Assembly: GCA_008828725.1 (NCBI GenBank)
Contig: MEHQ01003458.1
Coordinates: 65,313 to 129,312 of the forward strand
DNA: 64,000 bases
DNA from: Saccharina japonica
Lineage: Eukaryota > Sar > Phaeophyceae > Laminariales > Laminariaceae
Direction: 5' to 3'
Below, one piece after another: positions 55,701 through 61,230 of this stretch. Under the pieces are notes generated by a model, which worked only from the letters and a program-made list of their open reading frames with translations, searched no databases and had not been told where the DNA came from. The position numbers and the translations under genes were made by a program. Position 1 is the stretch's first letter. Each line of letters begins with the position of its first letter.

Positions 55701-58700
55701 GGGAGAGTCTCGCCCAATCCTTTAACACGTCAGCTGTGAGCTATTTTGTTTGTTGTGTGTGTTTAAGGGCAGGGAAACGCGGGTGCGGTGCTATTGTAGT
55801 AATAGTTGGTTGTGAAGGGGAGGGTCGCGTTCGGAATGCGGTGCGGTATATGCCTAATCGGGTCGATTGATTGATTGTTTGATTGATTGATTGTTTGGTT
55901 GATTGATTGATTTGATTGATTGATTGGATGATTGATTTGATTGATTTGATTGATTTGATTGGTTGATTGATTTGTTATTACTCGGTTGATTGATTGGTTG
56001 GTTTGATTGATTGGTTTGATTTGATTGGTTGATTTGATTGATTGGTTTGGTTTGATTGGTTGATTTGATTGATTTGGTTGATTGATTGATTTGATTGAAT
56101 GGTCGATTGGTTGAATGATTAGATGGTTGGTTAGTTGATTGATTGAGTTGTTGATTGATTGGTCGAGTGGGTGGTTGATTGTAAGAGATGATTGGTTGAG
56201 TGATTGGTTGATTGGTTGGTTGGTTAATTGTTTGATTGCTTATATTTGATTGATCGATTGAGTGCTTGATTGGTTGAATGATGGATTGATTGATTGATGG
56301 GTTGATTGATTGACTTATTTATTGATTATTTGATTGATTGATTGTAACCGCGTGATTGTTGACGGTTGATGTTGGCGTTGGCTCGAACCTGCACTGCACG
56401 CAGGTGACCCAGCTGTCGAAAGGATTCACGCACATGGAGGCCCAGCTCAAGCTGGCCAAGGGAGGCGTGACCAAACTGGAGGGGGACAAGTTCGCGGAGG
56501 TGGTGGAGCCGTTTTTCAACGGTGCCAAGGTGCGACATCAAGATTGTGGCTGGGCGATTTTGGCCGGTTTTTGCGACGGGTGCAAATGAACGCCATTTTG
56601 CGAAATCTCCTATTTTTTCTTTTGCTGTTGCGTTTTTTTCTTTCTTTTTTTTTCTCGTCACTTTTCGTTTCGAGCTCAACTCCTATGTCAGAGGTTTTTC
56701 GTATCGTTTTTCGTTTCGCGTTTCGTTTCGTTCCGTTCCGATGTGTAAATCATTTTTTCTTCCTTCGTTTCTTCCTGTTTTCTTGTTTTTTTTTTTCATT
56801 ATTGTCCCGCACGCGCTGCAAAAAAAAGGACCGGATGGCGTCGCTGGAGGCAGACTACGAGCGGGTGGCGGCGAGCTACAACGCAGCGGCGAAGAGGTTT
56901 GGGGAGGACCCGACCAAGGTCCCCAGCGGAGACTTCTTTGCGCTGGTGTCGGTAAGGTTTATGCACGGTAGGATTGCTGTCAAGGAAGCGTAATAGGCGG
57001 TCGGAGTACATTTCGTGACCAGATGGTAGTGCCAAAAGCCCTCCCTGGTTTAATTCTGCATGCCCACCATGAATGACCATGTGCTATCAGGAGGACACCT
57101 TGGTATTCCGACCGACTTATGACAAAATCTGCCAAAAATTACTGATGGGGGGGGGGGGGGGGGTGTACTCATCGCGTGCACGGCCGTAGTCATATGACCA
57201 TAGACCCTCGCATCCCTACAATGCCGGGACGGAGCACGTTGGGTTTTCACCAACCAGGCAGACATTGCTTGCACCAAGCGCGAAGCGCCGTGAGGTATTG
57301 GGCGAGTCGCATGGAGGGTGAGCTGCATCCTGCTAAGAACCGCCTCTGAGGCGGACTTGCATATGGACGACAGCTTCAATGAGTTAATTTAATTTCTGGT
57401 GTGGCCACTTCCGGAGACAGCAATGGGTTTTACTATGTAACTGCCTCGCGGATGCCTTACCATATTAACACTACGTGATACGACCATTCCCCTTGTGCGG
57501 ACAAAGGTTCTCCACCCCGCACAAATGATCTACTCGACCGCCAGCTTTGGTGACCGCCAAAAAAAAAAAAAAAAACGGCAGCCCTGGTTGTCTAGCTCAC
57601 GCAGCGAGTGGCGTGTTTTACAGCGTCGTTGCCAACCGACGCCAACCCAACCTATAAATATATATATATGGGGGGGGGTACTCATTATTCATGCATGGCC
57701 GTAGTCGTATGACCATAGACCTCGCATCCCTACAATGCCGGCACGGAGCATGTCGGGTTTTCACCGACCAGGCAGACATTGCTAGAGCACCAAGCGCGAG
57801 AAGCGCGGTGAGGTGTTAGGCGAGTCGCATGAGAGGGTGAGCTGCATCCTACTAAAAACCGCTTGTGAGGCGGACTTGTGTATGGATGACAGCTTCAACG
57901 AGTTAAATTTAATTTCCGGTGTGGCACACTTCTAGAGACAGCAATGGGAGTACTATGTAGCTGCCTTGTGGGTGCCTCACCATAAACACTACGTGATACG
58001 ATCGTTCCCATTGTGCGGAGTAAAGGTTCTCCACCCCGCACAAATTATATAATATAACTAGGCCGCCATCTGTGATTGACCGCCAAAAAATATATTAAAA
58101 AACGGTACCCTGGTGATCTAGCTCATGTAGTAAGCGGCATGTTTTACAGTGTCGTTGCCAACCGACGCCAACCCAACCTATACATGATACAGGGGGGAGG
58201 GGGAGGGGGGTAGAACATATCATTACGGTAAATACATTATCTAGATAATCTGGATCGTGATTTTTCCCGGTGTGTAGTTTTGTTTGTTTTGTTTGTTGGC
58301 GGGTGGGTGTGTAACGAGTGTTTTTGTCCCCCGTTTTCTTCTTCGCGTTGCGTGTGTGTGTGCTGGCTCAGAATCTTCTGGACATGCTGGCCGTGGCCGT
58401 GAGGGAGAATGAGCTTGCCGCCAAAGCCGACGAGCGCCGTCGGAAGAGAGAGGCCCAGGAGAAGAAGAGGTGGGTCCGTTCGTTCGTTTCGTGCGTTCGT
58501 TCGTTCGTTCGTTTGTTCGTTCGTTTTTTCATTCGTTCTTTCGTTCGTTCGTTTGTTCGTTGGCTTTTTTGTTTGTCTGTTTTTTGTTTTTGTTTTATGA
58601 AAGAAACGTACAAACAGCAGCCGTCGACGTACAGGTTAACTGAGGGGTTTATTTCGAGATGCACCCGCATTAAAAACGCCACCATATTATGGTTTACATA

Positions 58701-61230
58701 TACTAAGCAGCTCCCAGGGGCATACGGTATCACACCGGGGGATGAAATAGCACACACCCCTACGACGAACTTCAGAGCCGAGTTTCTTCAAAACCATGCC
58801 TCAGAGGGAGGGGGAACACAACGAAAATTGTGAGTTTTGAAAGGTATATTAATACGAAGCAATAGTCGAGACCTTGCCATAATAGACGCATCGCGGGGCG
58901 TTTGTTTGCACCTTACCCATTTATTTTTTAATTTAATTTAATTTAATTTATTTTTATATTATAAGTCAAAATCCCACGTGGTGATTGGTCATCAGTATTT
59001 GATGCCACTTCTCGATGCGTACATGGGAGCAGTACATAAGTTCCTCGTTATTTCGAGATCATTGTTGTTTTTACATCCCTTTCCGCATTTTGATCTTTCT
59101 CCCTCCCTAGTCGTAACTCAGATCCGGGGTCACAAAAGTAGGCTCCTCTCCCTCCTCCCCCACTACTATCAGATTTATAGCTGCATAGAGCATAGCTGCA
59201 GATTCCGAAGTTGGGTACCAACCACTCAATCGGTGGAAGTCACAGCTGACGTGTTGTGATAAACCTAGGGTCTATTAAGCCCTTTTTTTCTTCTTTTTTT
59301 CTTTTTTTTCCCATCCCTTTTATTATCTTCGCACTTCCGTCTTCCTCCCTCCCTAGTCGTAACTCAGATCCGGGGTCACAAAGTAGGCTCCTCTCCCTCC
59401 TCCCCCACTACGGTTCTTGCCTTGATTTTTATCGCGCAGAGGGTTCAGCCTTCCCAACGCTCGTCGATTTTCATCGAATTTTGCTAACTCACGCTCTCGC
59501 GCTTTCCGCTATTCAAGATATTTTTTGCAAGAAAAAACCCCTACGAGCATGCACTCGGCGGGGCTCGAACTCGCGATCTCGACGCTAACAGGCTTCGTGG
59601 TTACCTGCTAGCCCACCGGGGCGATGGTCCTCCGTAAATAGTCGTAACTCATATCGGGGGTCAGTAAGTAAGTAGGCTTTTCTCGTCCCTCACCCACTAC
59701 GGTATATATCATATGTGCCTTTGCATTTTTTATATCGCGAGAAGATTTCAGCACTTTCTTCTTCCCTCTCGTCGACTCGCGTCGAATTCCCCTTATAACC
59801 CTTATAGGACTGGAGTCCCGTTATGGGGACAAATTACTTAGAATTAGAGTGGATTGTCCCCAAAACGGGTCTGCAGTTCTAAAAGGGTTAAGAACTGGTC
59901 CCCCTTTTTTGGGGGACAAACTACTTGGAATTAGTGTGGGATAATTTTTTCAGTTCTGAATGGGTTGGTTGAGAGAAGGCCAGCTTTCGAAATTCATCGG
60001 AGGGGGGAGGGGTGTCATACATTACCACCCGGGGTGATATAGGGTCCACAGAAGGATACCAAGGATACTACCCAATTACCCTGTGTGCTAAAACTATACC
60101 GCTGGTATATAGCAGTTACGTATTTCGTGGTGGATTTGTTTTGTTTTGTTTTTGTTCGGTTCAGGTTGTCTTGTTTTGTGTTGTTGGATAATTTTTGTGA
60201 CCCTATGTTCTTCGATCGTTTGACATTTTTTTTGGGGAGGAGGGGTGCTTCTTGTTCCGGAGTGACGGTTGTTTTGACGGATTTGGATAGGTGTTCACAA
60301 AATTCGCTATGCTGCTGTGCGTGATACTCGTATGTAGGATGTGTTTTTTGTTGATTTGTTTAGGCGGCCGGTGGGGTGCAGGCGGGCCCTTCCTGTGCTG
60401 TGTGGGGCTGGCTTTTGGCTGCCTTGGCTAAGATGACGGACATTGTTCGCTGACTGGACTGCACTGGCTGGCTTGACCGAATTGACTGGCTTGACTGGCG
60501 TTGACTGTCTGGACTGACACACTTGCCTTTGCTTCGCTTACTTAAGTGACGTGTACTCCTGAGATATATATGACTGACTTGACTGACTTGACTGACTTGA
60601 CTGACTTGACTGACTCGACTGACTTGACTGACTTGACTGACTTGACTGACTGCTGACTTGCGTGACTTGACTTGACTTACTTGACTTGACTTGACTGACT
60701 TGGCTGACTTGACTGAGTTGACTGAGTTGACTGACTTGACTGACTTGACTGACTTGACTTGACTTGACTTGACTGTCTTGACTTGACTTGCTTGACTTGA
60801 CTTGACTTGCTTGACTTGACTTGACTTGCTTGACTTGACTTGACTGACTTGGCTTGATTTGACTGACTTGACTGACTTGACTGACTCGACTGACGTTGAC
60901 ACTCGACGGACGTCGACTGACTCGTCCGGCAGACGAGAAACCAAGGCGAAGAAAGAGCTGGACTCGAAGGCCTCCGACCCGCCCATGAAGAGATCCGGGC
61001 CCAGCACCAGGCGTGGCATTGGCGTCGACGGGAGGGGGAGTATGCGGAACGCGCGGAGTGCGAGAGGCGGAGGCATATCGCGCGACAGGGACTCGAAGAG
61101 GATTGGATCCTCCCGGAACGGGGCGGTGGACATCAACGATCTGCTGAAGGACAGGCGCAAGCTTATCGCGGTCGGGCCTGAGGAGAGCGAGTCAGACACC
61201 GACAGCGACTGGGACGATGAGGAGGGCGCG
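38354..61230 (+). CDS. Diaphanous-related formin (GBD/FH3-FH1-FH2-DAD-like), multi-exon gene span
   Basis: Eighteen exons encode a Rho-type-GTPase-regulated actin nucleator: 38354-38560, 39815-39970, 40436-40486, 40949-41020, 43037-43156, 43588-43710, 44549-44770, 46347-46484, 47668-47918, 48508-49145, 49892-50100, 51527-51680, 52165-52439, 53593-53734, 56404-56529, 56829-56951, 58372-58469, 60933-61230. All junctions are phase-consistent except one frame change inside the FH1 exon. Order of domains: GTPase-binding and armadillo FH3 region (exons 1-9), proline-rich FH1 (exon 10), FH2 (exons 10-16) with [12 protein letters not shown], a basic coiled tail (exon 17), and an acidic/basic end with [14 protein letters not shown] resembling the DAD autoinhibitory helix. 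The start codon and stop codon were not found. Confidence 0.9.
39815..39970 (+). CDS. Formin exon 2 (GBD/FH3)
   Basis: Acceptor TCCGCGCAG, donor GGCAAG|GTAGGC. Encodes [20 protein letters not shown] and [13 protein letters not shown], matching the Dia-type segment in which a leucine helix precedes WV..F..EG. Confidence 0.82.
40133..40378. repeat. GTT/GGT-rich microsatellite in formin intron
   Basis: Mixed GTTGTT, GGTGTT and GGTGGT triplets over about 245 bp between exons 2 and 3. All long ORFs here are repeat artefacts. Confidence 0.9.
40436..40486 (+). CDS. Formin exon 3 (short)
   Basis: Seventeen codons, phase 0-0, encoding [17 protein letters not shown]. Acceptor CAGAACAG chosen because the alternative CAG five bases upstream meets a stop. 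Confidence 0.6.
40949..41020 (+). CDS. Formin exon 4 (acidic)
   Basis: Twenty-four codons, phase 0-0: [19 protein letters not shown] and NDHE. Acceptor GGTAAAAG, donor CACGAG|GTTAGA. Confidence 0.6.
41030..41265 (-). repeat. Family v element, inverted and split by a MITE
   Basis: Minus-strand GATCCTGCGCCACAG..AACGGCAGGGTAGGATC and the ATCTATCTGTAGAC part are separated by the family i MITE at 41081-41187. Confidence 0.75.
41081..41187. mobile_element. Family i MITE inserted in a family v repeat
   Basis: TTACGAGGGACCATAGTAAA ... TTACTATGGCCCTCCGTAA. The flanks are the two halves of an inverted GATCTGTAT-family element (41030-41265), so this is another nested insertion. Confidence 0.88.
41510..41549. 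repeat. Poly(C) tract, ~33 bp
   Basis: Uninterrupted C-run in the exon 4-5 intron. Similar long C-runs occur at 40694-40711 and 49722-49759. Confidence 0.95.
42214..42494. mobile_element. Element with perfect 35-bp terminal inverted repeats
   Basis: 42214-42248 (TGTGCAGGTTGCACCTGCAA...) is the exact reverse complement of 42460-42494. The interior carries a telomere-like run (CCCTAACCCTAACCCTAACC at 42308-42327) and a GC-rich CGCGGCTCCGCCGCG hairpin. No ORF. Target duplication not clear. Confidence 0.75.
42583..42696. mobile_element. Family i MITE
   Basis: TTACGGGGGAACATAC at the left, TGTGGTCCCCCGTTA at the right, TA outside each end. Carries a GT expansion in the centre. Confidence 0.85.
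43037..43156 (+). CDS. Formin exon 5 (FH3)
   Basis: Acceptor GCTTTTCAG, donor CTTGCG|GTAAGG. Encodes [20 protein letters not shown], an armadillo-type helix as in Dia (IIRCLKAFMNNKFG). Confidence 0.82.
43385..43548. repeat. (CCCAT)n pentanucleotide array
   Basis: About 30 imperfect CATCC/CCCAT units immediately before formin exon 6. Confidence 0.9.
43588..43710 (+). CDS. Formin exon 6 (FH3)
   Basis: Acceptor TTCCGCAG, donor GTCAAG|GTGCGG. Encodes [20 protein letters not shown] and [11 protein letters not shown], typical of the FH3 repeat ending in a Gly-rich turn and LEAL helix. Confidence 0.85.
44018..44102. other. 85-nt inverted repeat (hairpin) in formin intron
   Basis: Arm 44018-44043 (CGTCCCGTAATATGCCTCGT..) matches the reverse complement of 44077-44102 at 21 of 26 positions, every difference a transition. 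An inner ATGTTG/CAACAT pair and GGC/GCC pair continue the stem. Could be a foldback transcript or an old MITE. Confidence 0.6.
44188..44243. other. G-run / ambiguous base / C-run junction
   Basis: A G-run of about 37 bp is followed by C, the only N in the window (44228), and a C-run, then a family iv fragment (44250-44307). This looks like an uncertain assembly join. Confidence 0.8.
44549..44770 (+). CDS. Formin exon 7 (FH3)
   Basis: Seventy-four codons. Acceptor CTCGCACAG, donor TCCAAG|GTGTAG. Encodes [20 protein letters not shown] and [20 protein letters not shown], the FH3 motif of a residue run corresponding to ELDFR.H.R.E....GL. Confidence 0.88.
44990..45945. repeat. GGTGTT-type hexanucleotide array, ~950 bp
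   Basis: Degenerate (GGTGTT)n / (GTTGGTGTC)n from 44990 to 45945 in the exon 7-8 intron. Produces Val/Leu/Gly ORFs on one strand and His/Gln/Thr ORFs on the other. Confidence 0.92.
46347..46484 (+). CDS. Formin exon 8 (acidic/Ser linker)
   Basis: Forty-six codons, phase 0-0: [20 protein letters not shown], then a Ser-rich stretch with several possible phospho-sites. Acceptor ACGGCAG, donor GCGCAG|GTGGGG. Confidence 0.72.
47363..47498. repeat. (GTAT)n microsatellite
   Basis: About 33 GTAT units with a single ATAT interruption. Confidence 0.96.
47668..47918 (+). CDS. Formin exon 9 (end of FH3/dimerisation region)
   Basis: Acceptor CCCTTTGCAG, donor ATCAG|GTATAC (phase 2). Encodes [40 protein letters not shown] and ALQHWKKI. 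Last helical exon before FH1. Confidence 0.82.
48015..48252. repeat. GGT/GTT/GTTT microsatellite block
   Basis: Successive GGT, GTT and TTTGTTG blocks between formin exons 9 and 10. Confidence 0.92.
48508..49145 (+). CDS. Formin exon 10: FH1 proline-rich region and start of FH2
   Basis: AG+G gives Arg, then [20 protein letters not shown] and an Asp/Asn run. From about 48595 a different frame encodes the FH1 domain, with at least nine profilin-binding PPP(L/M)P-type blocks such as [10 protein letters not shown], then [20 protein letters not shown], the first FH2 helix (Trp-x-x-Ile). The two parts are one base out of frame with each other. Donor CGGTC|GTGAGT, phase 0. Confidence 0.85.
49892..50100 (+). 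CDS. Formin exon 11 (FH2 lasso/linker)
   Basis: Acceptor TGTCTGCAG, donor TTCCG|GTGAGA (phase 2). Encodes [20 protein letters not shown], an Ala run, then [20 protein letters not shown], equivalent to the LLDxKxxQNxxI motif of FH2. Confidence 0.87.
50180..50350. repeat. GTT/GGTGTTGGTGGG microsatellite block
   Basis: Triplet array between formin exons 11 and 12. Confidence 0.9.
50548..50745 (-). mobile_element. SINE body fragment without tRNA head
   Basis: Same 3' end (GACCCCGGATCTGAGTTACG) and body as the copy at 50755-51042, directly adjacent and in the same orientation. It lacks the head, as a 5'-truncated retroposon would. Confidence 0.78.
50755..51042 (-). mobile_element. tRNA-derived SINE (family iii), full length
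   Basis: Read on the minus strand: head GTCGCCCCGGTGGTCTAACA with B-box-like GGGGTTCGAGTCTCC, then the body, ending GACCCCGGATCTGAATTAC. Lies in the formin intron before 51527. Confidence 0.82.
51222..51339. mobile_element. Family i MITE with G-run insertion
   Basis: TTACGGGAGCGGGGGG...ATAGTAAATAGG and the inverse CTGTTTACTATGGCCACCCG. The left terminus has been lengthened by a G-run. Confidence 0.8.
51527..51680 (+). CDS. Formin exon 12 (FH2)
   Basis: Acceptor CTACCCGCAG, donor GACGAG|GTGAGA. Encodes [20 protein letters not shown] and [19 protein letters not shown]. Confidence 0.9.
52165..52439 (+). CDS. Formin exon 13 (FH2 core)
   Basis: Acceptor TTTTTACACAG, donor GTCAA|GTGAGT (phase 2). 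Contains [31 protein letters not shown] and [10 protein letters not shown]. The GNYLNEGTR motif is diagnostic for FH2, and a Lys occupies the post-motif position linked to actin binding in yeast Bni1. Confidence 0.94.
52455..53870 (-). mobile_element. Cluster of family iv fragments in a formin intron
   Basis: At least six short copies of the two sub-families (CATGCATGGCCGTAGTCGTA type and CATTTGACCATTGACCACGC type) lie head to tail, each beginning with a G-run on the plus strand (C-run on its own sense strand). Confidence 0.75.
53593..53734 (+). CDS. Formin exon 14 (FH2)
   Basis: Acceptor TTATTTCAG; AA+G gives Lys. Encodes [20 protein letters not shown] and [11 protein letters not shown]. 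Donor CAGCAG|GTGAAG. Confidence 0.9.
55120..55560. repeat. Direct repeat around the hairpin MITE (CACACTAATTCCAAGTAGTTTG)
   Basis: Two ~85-bp copies (about 55120-55204 and 55478-55560), both with AACCCATTCAGAACTGAA..TTTGTCCCC..GTGGGACCAGTTCTTA, lie on either side of the family ii MITE. An inverted relative lies at 59820-59965, and a fragment at about 13893. Confidence 0.8.
55207..55461. mobile_element. Family ii hairpin MITE with an internal duplication
   Basis: Ends GGGCCCGTATTAACGAG and the inverse GTCAAAACGGGCCC, flanked by TAA at 55204-55206 and 55462-55464. Same palindromic interior as 11010-11218, but one segment (GATCTTGGGG...GTGTGTTGACCAA) is duplicated, making it 46 bp longer. Intronic in the formin. 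Confidence 0.87.
55861..56345. repeat. GATT-type degenerate array, ~480 bp
   Basis: GATTGATT, GGTTGATT and GATTTGATT variants fill the sequence directly before formin exon 15. Confidence 0.92.
56404..56529 (+). CDS. Formin exon 15 (FH2)
   Basis: Acceptor GCACGCAG, donor GCCAAG|GTGCGA. Encodes [20 protein letters not shown] and [15 protein letters not shown]. Confidence 0.87.
56829..56951 (+). CDS. Formin exon 16 (end of FH2)
   Basis: Acceptor AAAAAAAG (weak), donor GTGTCG|GTAAGG. Encodes [20 protein letters not shown] and SGDFFALVS, the conserved FH2 end (Y..L...FGE....EFF). Confidence 0.87.
57140..58195 (-). mobile_element. Poly(C)-ended element (family iv), two near-complete copies in tandem
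   Basis: Two units of about 500 bp (57140-57660 and 57668-58195). Read on the minus strand, each starts near GGTTGGGTTGGCGTCGGTTG and ends CATACGACTACGGCCATGCATGA..GTAC followed by a C-run. They share GCGCGAAGCGCCGTGAGG-type sequence, TTTAATTT and a CACAAGGGGAATGG stretch. No ORF is conserved between them. Confidence 0.8.
58372..58469 (+). CDS. Formin exon 17 (post-FH2 basic helix)
   Basis: Acceptor GGCTCAG, donor AAGAG|GTGGGT (phase 2). Encodes [20 protein letters not shown] and a charged [12 protein letters not shown] helix, as usual directly after FH2. Confidence 0.85.
58476..58568. repeat. (TTCG)n tetranucleotide array
   Basis: TTCGTTCG with TTTG variants, starting just inside the intron after exon 17. 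Confidence 0.9.
59108..59168 (-). mobile_element. SINE 3'-end fragment
   Basis: Only the last ~60 bp of the family iii SINE are present (TAGTCGTAACTCAGATCCGG on the plus strand), the expected result of strong 5' truncation. Confidence 0.75.
59355..59625 (-). mobile_element. tRNA-derived SINE (family iii), full length
   Basis: Minus strand: CATCGCCCCGGTGGGCTAGC, B box GAGTTCGAGCCCC, CGATGAAAATCGACGAGCG body, ending GACCCCGGATCTGAGTTACG. Best preserved tRNA-like part of the family. Confidence 0.83.
59639..59800 (-). mobile_element. SINE body fragment
   Basis: Diverged family iii body and 3' end (GTCGTAACTCATATCGGGGG on the plus strand), immediately next to the full copy. It is the third tandem copy in the same orientation in this intron. 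Confidence 0.7.
60555..60900. repeat. TTGACTGAC / TTGACTTGAC minisatellite, ~345 bp
   Basis: Nine- and ten-base units run almost up to the acceptor of formin exon 18. The last ones grade into ACTCGACGGACGTCGACTGA. Confidence 0.92.
60933..61230 (+). CDS. Formin exon 18 (C-terminal tail, DAD-like)
   Basis: Acceptor GTCCGGCAG; AG+A gives Arg. Encodes a basic Ser/Arg/Gly tail, then [17 protein letters not shown] followed by an acidic end ([13 protein letters not shown]). The helix plus basic cluster resembles the Dia autoregulatory domain that binds FH3. Donor GGCGCG|GTGAGT; the final exon was not located. Confidence 0.82.

Noticed and set aside
58597..58833. [21 protein letters not shown].. after formin exon 17
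   Set aside because: Read-through of the intron following a clear GT donor; no similarity to formin tails, and exon 18 joins in phase without it.
59545..59625. A functional tRNA gene on the minus strand
   Set aside because: Part of the same SINE family; copies at 30964 and 50950 show the same downstream body.
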